A DNA stretch of 64,000 nucleotides, taken from Clostridium sp. JN-1. GTDB lineage: Bacteria > Bacillota > Clostridia > Clostridiales > Clostridiaceae. The stretch spans positions 1,426,001-1,490,000 of the forward strand of contig NZ_CP033465.1 of the NCBI RefSeq assembly GCF_003718715.1, written 5' to 3'. The notes below the pieces were generated by a model. The model was not told the DNA's origin. It ran no database searches and saw only the letters and a list, made by a program, of their open reading frames with translations. Below are positions 1 to 9,324 of the stretch, in pieces. The position numbers and the translations under genes were made by a program. How positions within the stretch are numbered: the stretch's first letter is position 1; every line of letters starts with the position of its first letter.

Positions 1-1215
1 TTTTTAATTGGGAGTTCACTTTGTGGTGTATCGAGAAATATGTATGAGCTTATAGCTTTCCGTGCACTTCAAGGAATAGGATCAGGTGCAATATTTACAG
101 TTACATATACAATAGTAGGAGATATATTTGATATTTCAGAAAGAGCTAAAGTACAGGGATGGTTGAGTACTGTTTGGGGTATTTCAAGTCTAGTAGGACC
201 ATTTTTAGGTGGATTTTTAATAGATACGCTGTCATGGCATTGGGTATTTTTTATAAACTTACCATTTGGAATAATATCTATAATATTACTACAAAAAAAT
301 TTAAAGGAAAAACCTAAAGATGAGACTTTAAATGTAAGCATGGATTTTGGTGGAATTATAGTATTGTCATTTGCAATTGTAAGTCTTTTATATTGTGTGT
401 TATATGGACAAAAACACAGTTTTTATTCAAGTTACGTTTTAATAACCTTTTTATGTGCAATTACTTTATTGTTTATATTTTACTTTGTGGAAAGAAAAGT
501 AAAACAGCCAATTATGCCATTTGAAATTTTTACAAAGACAAATACAGTTGACAATATAATAAGTTTTTTAGCATCAGCTTCTTTAATGGGATTGGATGTT
601 TATATGCCAGTATATCTTCAAAATGTTCTTGGGTTTAATGCAACTATTTCTGGACTCTCAATGGCACCAATGTCAGTTGCATGGCTTATTGCGGCAGTTG
701 TTTTATCAAATGCAATTATAAAGTATGGTGAAGGAAATGTAATTATAGTGTCATCTGCTGTTTTACTCATAAGCATGTTGTTTTTACCAACACTTACAAT
801 TAGTTCTCCATTGATTTTGGTTATAATTTATGTTTCAATGATGGGATTTGGATTTGGAGGATTACTTACTATTTTAACTATAATAATACAGGAATCAGTT
901 GATTACGGTAATAGAGGAGCAGCAATGGCCTGTAATTCATTATTAAGAACTTTAGGGCAAACTATAGGTGTTAGTATTTTGGGAGGTATATTTAATTTAA
1001 GTATGTCAAAAAATCTTTCTAATTTTAAAATTAGGAATATAGATATAAATAACATATATTCTTCAATGAATTTAAAAGATGCAGCATATATAAGTCATGT
1101 AAAAATGTCTATAAATTCAGGACTTCATTCTGTATTTATATCATTAATTGTATTAAGTATATTTTGCTTTTTATTATCTTTTATGCTTCCCAATAATTTA
1201 AAGAATAAAAAATGA
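1..1215 (+). CDS. MFS multidrug efflux transporter (DHA2/EmrB type), 5' end outside the window
   Basis: The reading frame is open from base 1, so the true start lies upstream; 404 residues are visible. They contain many hydrophobic segments separated by short charged loops. The stretch FRALQGIGSGAIF near the start, and the later LGGFLIDTLSWHWVFFIN, are typical of drug:H+ antiporters of the EmrB/QacA family, which usually have 14 membrane segments. The visible part would correspond to all but the first few helices. Predicted role: export of toxic compounds across the cytoplasmic membrane in exchange for protons; the substrate cannot be told. It ends in a lysine-rich tail. No clear terminator follows; a hairpin-forming stretch lies at 1287-1333. 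Confidence 0.88.
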   Translation, partial: FLIGSSLCGVSRNMYELIAFRALQGIGSGAIFTVTYTIVGDIFDISERAKVQGWLSTVWGISSLVGPFLGGFLIDTLSWHWVFFINLPFGIISIILLQKNLKEKPKDETLNVSMDFGGIIVLSFAIVSLLYCVLYGQKHSFYSSYVLITFLCAITLLFIFYFVERKVKQPIMPFEIFTKTNTVDNIISFLASASLMGLDVYMPVYLQNVLGFNATISGLSMAPMSVAWLIAAVVLSNAIIKYGEGNVIIVSSAVLLISMLFLPTLTISSPLILVIIYVSMMGFGFGGLLTILTIIIQESVDYGNRGAAMACNSLLRTLGQTIGVSILGGIFNLSMSKNLSNFKIRNIDINNIYSSMNLKDAAYISHVKMSINSGLHSVFISLIVLSIFCFLLSFMLPNNLKNKK

Positions 1216-1286
1216 TTTTGTAAAAATGCTTGAAGGTTCCTAGAAAGGTATTCTAATATTTGATTGTTGTAAAGTTTATGATATAA

Positions 1287-1333
1287 TTTAACATGTGTGG
1301 TTTAACTATACATGTTAAATGTATGGTTGAACT
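1287..1333. repeat. Imperfect hairpin / nested inverted repeats between efflux gene and nuclease gene
   Basis: GTTTAACTATACAT (about 1301-1314) can pair with ATGTATGGTTGAAC (about 1319-1332) over 14 positions with two G-T pairs. A second, competing 9-bp repeat TTAACATGT / ACATGTTAA overlaps it. There is a T-rich run after it (actactttttatg), so it could end transcription of the upstream transporter, although the stem is AT-rich and weak. It shares two 11-base words with the hairpin region at about 15039-15068. Confidence 0.4.
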
Positions 1334-1382
1334 ACTTTTTATGTTAAGAAACTCATAATATACATATATAGTTAGGTTGGTG

Positions 1383-3878
1383 ATGTTTGTGAATATATCT
1401 TTTTTAGGCGGGGCATACGAAGTAGGGGCAAGTTGTATACTGCTAAATATCTATAATAAAAATATATTGTTGGACTGTGGTATAAGGCAGGGAAGCTCAA
1501 AAGACCCACTGCCTGATTTTAGAACCATACAAGATAAAGGTGGAATAGATGCTATAATTATAAGTCATGCACATATGGACCATATTGGTTCACTGCCTAT
1601 AATAAGTAAGGAATATCCCAATGCCAAAATATATACAAATAATATGACCAAGGATCTCATGAAAGTACTTTTATATGACAGTTTGAAAATAATGAATAAT
1701 AGAGAAGCTGAAATACCACTGTATGCTGAAAATGATGTGGTAAATATGCTTGATAGAATTTTTACAATTAATTACTCAGTTGAATTTTCGATATTTACCG
1801 ACGTAAAAATAACTTTTTATTCTGCAGGACATATAGCAGGTGCTTCATGCATTTATATTACTACACCGGATGGTTCATTATTTTATTCAGGCGATTTTTC
1901 TATATTTTCACAAAAAACTGTAGAAGGACTAAAGGTACCTAAACTTAGACCTGATGCTGCAATATTTGAAACTACATATGGTGATAAGCTTCACTCAAAT
2001 AGACAGGTTGAAGAGGAAAAACTTTTAGAATTAGTAAAGATATGTGAATTAAACAATTCGAAGATGTTAATACCAGCTTTTGCACTTGGAAGAGCACAGG
2101 AAGTACTTCTTATAATTAAAAAAGCCATAAATAAGAAATATATAAAAAATATAAAGATATACGTGGATGGCATGATTAAAGATATAAATAGAGTTTATAA
2201 GTTTAATCCTCTATATTTAAAAAATTCTTTAGGAAAAAAGATACTAAGGGGAATAGAACCATTTTATGATGATAATATAATAGCTATCAAAAATAGTGAA
2301 ATGAGAGAAAAGGTATTAAAAAATAGTGAAGGCTGCATAATAGTTTCTAGTTCTGGAATGCTCACAGGTGGGCCAAGTCAATATTATGCAGAAAAGATAG
2401 CACCTATGGAAAATGCTTATATAGTTATAACAGGCTATCAAGATGAAGAATCTCCTGGAAGAAAGCTTTTAAATTTACTTAATCCAGATGTTAAGGACAA
2501 AGTTATTGAACTAAACGGTAAAAGTATTCCAGTTAAATGTAAAGTTAAAAATGTAGGACTATCCGCACATGGAGATAAAAATGAAATAAAGTCTGTTATT
2601 GATTTACTTACACCTAACAACATATTTTTAGTTCATGGAGATCCAAAGGTTATAGATAGTTTTGCAAGAGATATAATTGGAAGTGTTAGATCAAAAGTTT
2701 ATGTACCTAAATCAGGCGAAACTTATGAAGTAAATATAAGAAAGCCTAGGAAACAGTGGAAAAGGGATTTAGAAAGTACTATGAATTCCATAGAAAAAAT
2801 AGATGAAAAAAATATTGCAAAACTATGGGACTTTGTACTAAATAAATATGGACAAAAATTGTTTACACTTGAGCAATTATCATATATATGGAGTGGAAAA
2901 AGTGAAATTAAAAACTGTGATTTGAGTAATTTGCAGCAGATTGTAGTTAATTCGCCTTATTTTGAAAGTGACAATAAAAGGCTATTTTTATTTAGAGCTA
3001 TAAGTAAGGAAGAAGCAGCTGAACTTACGAAAAAAAGAGAATTAAAACCAAATGAATTAAACGACATCATAAATGAATACTTTGGCTGTTACAAGTTTAA
3101 AAAAGCAAGTTTGATATACGATGATAAAAAGGTAATTTTAAATTTTGATTTTCCTTATGTAGTTGATAAAAAAATAGATGAGTCTATAGAAAGTTTTACT
3201 AAAAAAACTAAGTGGAATGTTGAAATAAGTAAAACCGTAAATATAAATGCAGTTGACACACTTGTAAGACAGTTTTTAATAGATGGAGATATAAAGAAGA
3301 TATCATATAAACTTCAAGACAAAAAAGTTATTGTTATTATGAATTCAACATTTTATTTGACTAAAGAATTAGAAGATAAATTTAAAAATATGACTGGACT
3401 CAATATTGTAGTTCAAAATCCTGGAAGAAAGTCTGAAGTTAAAAATGAGATTATAGAATGTATGGAAAGTACAAAGCAAATTGAACAAAATCAAGCTTTA
3501 AATTATATAGATGAAAGCTTCAAAAATGAAGAGATTAAACCTTATAAAAAGAGTATAAAAGTTAGTGAAAAAAATAAATATATAGAACTCACTTTTATAT
3601 CTCCCGAAGTTGGAAAAAGATATATTAAAAAGTTAGAGTATTTAGCACAAAAAATTGGATGGAACATAAGTTTATCAAAATCAGTTAATCAAAATGAAAT
3701 AATTAAATTTGCAATTATACTTTGTAATCGTGAAGAAATACCTTTAAAGAAAAATCCTTCATACAATCCTTCAGAACTATCTGTAGAAATTAGACCGTTA
3801 AATGGAGAAGAAAGAATAGAAAATTTTAAGTCAGAATTTGAATATAAAACTGGATGTAAATTAGTTAAAAAAGTATAA
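1383..3878 (+). CDS. Metallo-beta-lactamase fold beta-CASP nuclease-like protein with duplicated C-terminal module
   Basis: About 831 residues. The N-terminal half is a beta-CASP RNase of the RNA 3'-end processing type: HAHMDH zinc motif at about residues 62-67, the beta-CASP signatures ETTYGD, PAFALGRAQE, SSSGMLTGGP, and the late SAHGD and HGDP histidine motifs. Family members cut or trim RNA using two zinc ions. The C-terminal ~400 residues are not part of the usual core and contain two related blocks centred on W611 (WNVEISKTVN) and W760 (WNISLSKSVN). In-frame TTG (1377), GTG (1380) and ATG (1383) are all possible starts; ATG 1383 is chosen because AGGTTGG lies just upstream. Single gene, not obviously in an operon. 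Function in RNA turnover is inferred from the fold only. Confidence 0.82.
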   Translation: MFVNISFLGGAYEVGASCILLNIYNKNILLDCGIRQGSSKDPLPDFRTIQDKGGIDAIIISHAHMDHIGSLPIISKEYPNAKIYTNNMTKDLMKVLLYDSLKIMNNREAEIPLYAENDVVNMLDRIFTINYSVEFSIFTDVKITFYSAGHIAGASCIYITTPDGSLFYSGDFSIFSQKTVEGLKVPKLRPDAAIFETTYGDKLHSNRQVEEEKLLELVKICELNNSKMLIPAFALGRAQEVLLIIKKAINKKYIKNIKIYVDGMIKDINRVYKFNPLYLKNSLGKKILRGIEPFYDDNIIAIKNSEMREKVLKNSEGCIIVSSSGMLTGGPSQYYAEKIAPMENAYIVITGYQDEESPGRKLLNLLNPDVKDKVIELNGKSIPVKCKVKNVGLSAHGDKNEIKSVIDLLTPNNIFLVHGDPKVIDSFARDIIGSVRSKVYVPKSGETYEVNIRKPRKQWKRDLESTMNSIEKIDEKNIAKLWDFVLNKYGQKLFTLEQLSYIWSGKSEIKNCDLSNLQQIVVNSPYFESDNKRLFLFRAISKEEAAELTKKRELKPNELNDIINEYFGCYKFKKASLIYDDKKVILNFDFPYVVDKKIDESIESFTKKTKWNVEISKTVNINAVDTLVRQFLIDGDIKKISYKLQDKKVIVIMNSTFYLTKELEDKFKNMTGLNIVVQNPGRKSEVKNEIIECMESTKQIEQNQALNYIDESFKNEEIKPYKKSIKVSEKNKYIELTFISPEVGKRYIKKLEYLAQKIGWNISLSKSVNQNEIIKFAIILCNREEIPLKKNPSYNPSELSVEIRPLNGEERIENFKSEFEYKTGCKLVKKV

Positions 3879-4065
3879 ACAACAATATGTTAAATGCACA
3901 TTCTATAAAAGAACGCTGGGGTTAGATTTATGTTTTATAAGTTTAACTCTAATTTCTTATGTATCATTTTACACTTATGTTTTTAACTTTATACATATTT
4001 ATAATTTTAAATTTATAGTATAATAATGATATGCTACATTATAAAGGAAACTAGGAGGATAATAA

Positions 4066-7000
4066 ATGGAAAAAGATAATATGAGAAATATGGGAACAGC
4101 AGTATTCATGTCATTAATTTTAACAGCAGCTTTACCTGGCATGCCAGTTAAGGCTCAAGCTGGACAGGTTACGAGAACTGGAGAAGCAGATAGATATGAA
4201 ACTGCAGCTAAGGTTGCTGCGACAAATTGGACAAGTGCTAAAGATGTAGTATTAGTTTGTGGTAATGGTTACGCAGATGCAGTTAGTGCTTCTGCACTTG
4301 CTAAACAATTAGGAGCACCAATACTTTTAACTGAAACTGAAAAGTTAAGTGACAGTACCTACGATGCTATTACTGCTTTAAAGCCTCAAAATGTATACAT
4401 TGTAGGAGGAAATGCTTCTGTATCACAAGCAGTACGAAATAAACTTAAAAATTCAAATTACAATTTAGTTGAGTTATATGGAAAAGATAGATATGAAACA
4501 AATATTGCAGTTGCTGATGAGTTGATTAAACTAGGTGTAAAAGCAGATGATGTAATGTTAGTTAGCGGCGAAGGATTTTCAGACGCACTGTCAGTTGCAC
4601 CTGTAACAGCAGCTAAAGGTCAAATACTTTTACTTGGAAGCAATGACAAGGATTCTATGAAATCGACACTTGATTTTGTAAAAACTCATAACTCTAAAGT
4701 TACAGTCATTGGAACAACTTATGCAATAAATGACAGTATGTATAATAAGCTGGGTGCAGTTAAGAGGGTAAATGGAGGCTCTGATAGATTTGAAACTAAT
4801 TTAAATGTACTAAATGAGTTTGAAAGTGAGCTGAAAGCTGACAAATTATATGTAGCTAATGCAAGTGGAGATGGATATGCAGATGCCCTGGTTGCTTCGT
4901 CACTAGCTGGAAAGTTTGATGCACCACTTGTCCTAGTTGATAGTGAAAATTCTGAGTCTACAAGTAAAGCCATAGATTATATTAAAAATAAAGCTAACAA
5001 TTCAACTGATTTAAATGTAATAGGTGGAAAGCAGGTAGTAACGGATAATACAATTTCAAGGATAAATAATGCAGTTGCAAATCATGAGCAGCCTGATACA
5101 CCAACTGTAAATTCAGTAACTACAAATGGATTAAATCAAATTAGAATTTTATTCAATACAAAAGTTGACGAAAATAGTGCAGAAAGTATAGACAATTATC
5201 AAATTGACGGAACGACTATATCATCTGGTGCCGGAGAAGCCGAACTTCAAGACGATGGCAGAACTGTTGTAATTACATTTGCAAAGCCTTATTCACAAGG
5301 CAAGGATGTAAACTTTAAAATTAAAAATGTCATATTAGATAAAGACTTAAATAATACCATACCTAAATTTGAAAAGAAAATAACCTTTTCTTCAACTACC
5401 GTACCTACTCTTAAATCTGTAACACCTAGAGGAGGAAATAAGTTAATAGTTGAATTTTCACAGCCTATAAGATTAAATGAAGATTATCTACACTTGATGA
5501 AAATAAATAGGCAGAGCGTTATAAATTATGGATTAGATAAGTCAGATACTACATTTCATAACAAATGTGGAGAATGGACTGATAAAGTTGAACTTTATTT
5601 TGATTCTCCACTTCCATCAGGTAAAAGCACATTTACAATTCCAGATGGAACTTTAAATAAGTGTTATGATAATGCAGCTGGTTTTTCTACTGTATCATCT
5701 TCATTAGATTTTACAGTAAATAATGAGTCAGGTACACCTGAGGTTACAAATGTAACAGGAGATAGTTCTGGAGATGTATATGTAACATATGATAGACCTA
5801 TGGATCAAGAAACTGCCCTTGAAGATAGTAACTATAAGATAAATGGTACTACTTTAAGTTTGAGTTCAGATGATATAAGTTTTGATAGTGATTCAAATGA
5901 TACTGTTGTAAAACTTGAAGGTGTAGATTACCTATTAAAAGATGGAGAAAATAAAATTGTAATAGATAATGATGTATGTGATACTTATGGGAATAGAATA
6001 AAAGAAACCAATATAAAGTTCACAAGAGGAGATGATACGGTTAAGCCTAAAGTTTCAACTGTAAGTAAACTTGATGATTATACAATACGTGTCAAGTTTA
6101 ATAAAGATGTTAGCAATAGTTCAGCAACAAGTAAATCCAATTATACGCTAGTTGATGACTATGATGGAGACGATGTAAGTTATAAAATTGATCGTATAAA
6201 TGAAGTTTATGGTTCTGGAAGTGACAGCGATAGAACATATGATATTAAAATTGACAGTGGCGAATCATTAAAGAGTTCGGCGTATACTTTGACTATTAAA
6301 AATATCATGGATAAGAGTTCGATACCTAATGTAATGGACACTTATACAACTAAGATTTCTGGAGAAGGAGAAGATGGTCCAGCTATTTCTTCAGTAGTAA
6401 AGACAAAGGATACAGACAATGAATTAGTGGTATTTTTTGATAAAGTTATGGATGAATCTTCTATGACAAACGCTGATAATTATCGCTTTATGGATGGAAA
6501 TGGTGATACCCAAAAGTTGCCTAACAGTACAACTTTAATTCCAGGTATTGATAGTAAAAGTGTAATTATAGATTTTCCTTCAGGATATATAATTGGTGGA
6601 GGAAATACTGGAAATTATGTAACAAAATTAAGTATTTCAAATGTCAAAGATACAAATGGTACTGTTATGACTGCACCTTTTGCAGATGTAATAGATCAGA
6701 ATTATAGTAATGGTCCTAAAATCATATCAAATAGTTCAAAATTAACTTTTGATGGCAATGATATAAATGTAAAAGTTTCACTTACTGCACCTTTAGATAT
6801 TATAAGTGCTGACGATTTTTCTGTTAATGGACAGCATCCAGATAGGGCCAGAATTGATGGAGATAATGTAACTTTAACGTTTTACGGAAGATCAAATGAT
6901 GACGATGATGATAAAGTGCAAAATATAAAAGATGCAGGTGCAACTACTACTATATATGCATCTCGAGGAAAATCTGTTGATGCAGCTGGACGAGATTTGA

Positions 7001-7392
7001 GATCTAGTTCAGATACACTCTTAATTCCGCCATTTACTGAATCTAATTTCTTTAGAGTAAATAGCAATAAGTCAACAGGAAATAATTCTACTGTAAGTTT
7101 ACAGTTTAATCAGAGGATAGATGATGATATAGAATCATCTTATATTGATGATTTTACATTTAAAGATGAAACAACTAACCAAAAACTAACTCCTCTCTCA
7201 GTAGATGTAGATGGGGATGACGTTGTATACAAATTTAATAATGGATTAATAAACGTTGGAGATAAAATCACCGTTACTGCAAATAGTGTATCTTCTAGTA
7301 TTAATATAAGGGGAGAAGAGCATAATGATAGCTATGCTGTATACAGTCCATCGAGAGATGACTTAGATGGTATAACTATAACAGCAAAATAA
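4066..7392 (+). CDS. Secreted cell-wall-binding-repeat-2 surface protein with Ig-like repeats
   Basis: 1108 residues. A signal peptide is visible (charged start, hydrophobic stretch FMSLILTAALPGMPV, then KAQA). Three CWB2 (PF04122) repeats follow at roughly residues 35-330, each starting with a G-x-DR(Y/F)ET motif and containing G(N/E/D)G(Y/F)(A/S)DA; in clostridia three CWB2 units anchor proteins non-covalently to anionic cell-wall polymers. The rest is a chain of about six or seven beta-rich Ig-like/Big-type modules, each beginning with a short P-x-(V/L)-x-(S/N)-V-type strand and rich in Asp. No catalytic domain was recognised, so it looks like an S-layer or adhesin-like exoprotein. Start is fixed by AGGAGG 11 bases upstream of ATG. 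Followed immediately by a strong terminator, so it is monocistronic. Confidence 0.88.
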   Translation: MEKDNMRNMGTAVFMSLILTAALPGMPVKAQAGQVTRTGEADRYETAAKVAATNWTSAKDVVLVCGNGYADAVSASALAKQLGAPILLTETEKLSDSTYDAITALKPQNVYIVGGNASVSQAVRNKLKNSNYNLVELYGKDRYETNIAVADELIKLGVKADDVMLVSGEGFSDALSVAPVTAAKGQILLLGSNDKDSMKSTLDFVKTHNSKVTVIGTTYAINDSMYNKLGAVKRVNGGSDRFETNLNVLNEFESELKADKLYVANASGDGYADALVASSLAGKFDAPLVLVDSENSESTSKAIDYIKNKANNSTDLNVIGGKQVVTDNTISRINNAVANHEQPDTPTVNSVTTNGLNQIRILFNTKVDENSAESIDNYQIDGTTISSGAGEAELQDDGRTVVITFAKPYSQGKDVNFKIKNVILDKDLNNTIPKFEKKITFSSTTVPTLKSVTPRGGNKLIVEFSQPIRLNEDYLHLMKINRQSVINYGLDKSDTTFHNKCGEWTDKVELYFDSPLPSGKSTFTIPDGTLNKCYDNAAGFSTVSSSLDFTVNNESGTPEVTNVTGDSSGDVYVTYDRPMDQETALEDSNYKINGTTLSLSSDDISFDSDSNDTVVKLEGVDYLLKDGENKIVIDNDVCDTYGNRIKETNIKFTRGDDTVKPKVSTVSKLDDYTIRVKFNKDVSNSSATSKSNYTLVDDYDGDDVSYKIDRINEVYGSGSDSDRTYDIKIDSGESLKSSAYTLTIKNIMDKSSIPNVMDTYTTKISGEGEDGPAISSVVKTKDTDNELVVFFDKVMDESSMTNADNYRFMDGNGDTQKLPNSTTLIPGIDSKSVIIDFPSGYIIGGGNTGNYVTKLSISNVKDTNGTVMTAPFADVIDQNYSNGPKIISNSSKLTFDGNDINVKVSLTAPLDIISADDFSVNGQHPDRARIDGDNVTLTFYGRSNDDDDDKVQNIKDAGATTTIYASRGKSVDAAGRDLRSSSDTLLIPPFTESNFFRVNSNKSTGNNSTVSLQFNQRIDDDIESSYIDDFTFKDETTNQKLTPLSVDVDGDDVVYKFNNGLINVGDKITVTANSVSSSINIRGEEHNDSYAVYSPSRDDLDGITITAK

Positions 7393-7423
7393 AACAAGGG
7401 GAGATACTCCCCTTGTTTTATTA
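7391..7423 (+). terminator. Rho-independent terminator after the surface protein gene
   Basis: Perfect 12-bp stem, AAAACAAGGGGA (7391-7402) with TCCCCTTGTTTT (7408-7419), 5-base loop, T-rich tail. The stem starts inside the stop codon. Confidence 0.92.
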
Positions 7424-7492
7424 TATCAATTTATTAAGCTTTATTTTATAATATGTATATGATGCAATCACAGAAGAAAAGGAAGTGAGAAT

Positions 7493-9253
7493 TTGGGTAA
7501 ACAAAATCCACAAAAAAAATCAATAATTAAAAAAAGATTTATGATTATCTTCATACTTATAGCTGTGATTTTTTTAATGATTATAGTAAGGTTAGGATAT
7601 ATAATGATAAAAATGGGACCAAAATATAAAGTAATTGCAGAACAGCAGCAGAGAAGTGAAGTTAAAATTAATGCCAAGCGCGGAAGAATTCTCGATAGGA
7701 ATGGAAATGAATTAGCTGTAAACTCAGATGCTTATCAAATTGATTTGGATTTAAAAACACTTAGAGAAACACTAAAGGACAAGAAAATGACATTTAGTGA
7801 CTTAGCAAATGAGCTAGCTCCTATACTTGGAATGAAATCTGATGATGTACTTAAGGCAATGAATACGACACTGCCAAATGGATTACCGACAAGTTCTGTT
7901 GTACTTAAAAGACAAGTTGAAAAATCACAAGCTGATAAGGTAAAAGCTTTAAAAATAAGGGGAATTATATTGTCACCAGACACTAAAAGATATTACACAA
8001 ACAATGATTTCTTATCAAGTATACTTGGACAGGTTAATCTTAATGGACAGGGTACATCTGGAGTCGAATTATCATATGATAAAGAATTATCTGGAACTCC
8101 AGGGGAAAGTACTTATGAAAAAGATACTAAAGGAAACCAGCTGCCATATGGGGATTCAGATTATGTAAAACCTGTGGATGGCAAAGATGTAGTTTTAACT
8201 ATAGATGAAGTTGTACAAACTTACGTAGAAGATACTGCAAAAAAGGCTTTAACTAGTAATAATGCCAAATCTGTTAGCATTGTTGTAATGAATCCAAATA
8301 ACGGTGAAATACTGGGGATGACAAGTAAGCCGGATTTTAATCCTAAGGATAATACGCTTTACAAAGATAGAAATGTTGAAGACACTTTTGAACCGGGCTC
8401 AATTTTTAAGGTTATTACATCAGCTTGTGCACTGGAAAATAATATAGGTGTTGATGATGGATATGTTTGTAATGGAAGCCTTAAAATAGGGAATACTACA
8501 ATTCACTGTTGGGACTGGAATGGACATGGATATGAAACCTTTGGTGATATAATTAAACATTCTTGCAATGTTGGTTTTATGGAATTAGGTTCAAAAATAG
8601 GGAAAGATAAGCTTGTTGATTTTTCAAAAAAGCTTGGAATAGGACAAAGAACTGGAATTGATCTTCCAGGAGAGTCTGCAGGAATTTTAAGGGATCCATC
8701 TAAAATGAACAGTGTAGATTTGGCAACAATGGCTTTTGGACAGGGAGTTGCTGTAACTCAAGTTCAATTTATGGCTGCATTTAATTCAATTGCAAACAGT
8801 GGTACTTGGATAAGACCTCATATCATGAAAAGCATAGGACATGCTGATGATAACAATAAGTTAGTTGAAGACAGAAAGTTTAATGACTATGGTAAAAGAA
8901 AAGTATATGATCCAAAGATAGCAGCAACTTTACGCCAGTACTTAGAAAAAGTTGTTACTGAAGGTGTTGGAAAAAATGCTTATGTAGATGGTTTGGATGT
9001 AGCAGGTAAAACTGGAACTGCACAGGTAGCTGATTCGGAAACAGGAAGATACGTTGAAGGAAAGTATATATCTTCCTTTGTTGGAATGGCACCAGCTTCA
9101 AATCCTAAGATAACAGTTTTAATAAGTATAGATAGTCCGAGCAATGGAAGCTATTATGCAAGTGATACAGCGGCACCATTTGCCAAGGAATTATTTAGTG
9201 AAGTTTTTAATTACATGTCAATTAAGGGAGAACAAAATTTACTTGATAAGTAA
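7493..9253 (+). CDS. Class B penicillin-binding protein (peptidoglycan transpeptidase, SpoVD/FtsI-like, no PASTA domain)
   Basis: 586 residues. An N-terminal membrane anchor (about residues 18-40) is followed by a dimerisation domain (RGRILDRNG motif) and a transpeptidase domain with all three active-site motifs: SxxK at S303-K306, SCN at 357-359 and KTG at 506-508. Such enzymes cross-link peptidoglycan on the outer face of the membrane, in division or in spore cortex formation. It resembles SpoVD but ends soon after the transpeptidase domain; the C-terminal PASTA domain usual for SpoVD is absent, and the gene is not in a division-cell-wall cluster. TTG start chosen because GGAAGTGAG lies at the right distance. 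A terminator follows directly, so it is transcribed alone. Whether it acts in sporulation or in growth cannot be told. Confidence 0.9.
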   Translation: MGKQNPQKKSIIKKRFMIIFILIAVIFLMIIVRLGYIMIKMGPKYKVIAEQQQRSEVKINAKRGRILDRNGNELAVNSDAYQIDLDLKTLRETLKDKKMTFSDLANELAPILGMKSDDVLKAMNTTLPNGLPTSSVVLKRQVEKSQADKVKALKIRGIILSPDTKRYYTNNDFLSSILGQVNLNGQGTSGVELSYDKELSGTPGESTYEKDTKGNQLPYGDSDYVKPVDGKDVVLTIDEVVQTYVEDTAKKALTSNNAKSVSIVVMNPNNGEILGMTSKPDFNPKDNTLYKDRNVEDTFEPGSIFKVITSACALENNIGVDDGYVCNGSLKIGNTTIHCWDWNGHGYETFGDIIKHSCNVGFMELGSKIGKDKLVDFSKKLGIGQRTGIDLPGESAGILRDPSKMNSVDLATMAFGQGVAVTQVQFMAAFNSIANSGTWIRPHIMKSIGHADDNNKLVEDRKFNDYGKRKVYDPKIAATLRQYLEKVVTEGVGKNAYVDGLDVAGKTGTAQVADSETGRYVEGKYISSFVGMAPASNPKITVLISIDSPSNGSYYASDTAAPFAKELFSEVFNYMSIKGEQNLLDK

Positions 9254-9260
9254 AATTATA

Positions 9261-9300
9261 AAGTGGAAAGCAATTTATGCATGCTTTCCACTTTATTTTA
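9261..9300 (+). terminator. Rho-independent terminator after the PBP gene
   Basis: Perfect 12-bp stem AAGTGGAAAGCA (9261-9272) / TGCTTTCCACTT (9282-9293) with T-rich tail. It also can serve the convergent minus-strand gene ending at 9325. Confidence 0.88.
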
Positions 9301-9324
9301 GATGTTTAATATATGTATAGTTTA

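Noticed and set aside
1377-1382. TTG or GTG start for the beta-CASP gene
   Set aside because: They are possible, but ATG 1383 is better spaced from AGGTTGG; choice affects two residues only.
3879-4065. Small gene or hairpin between the nuclease and surface protein genes
   Set aside because: Only 5-6 bp weak pairings and no start site; probable promoter region (TATAAT at 4019-4024).
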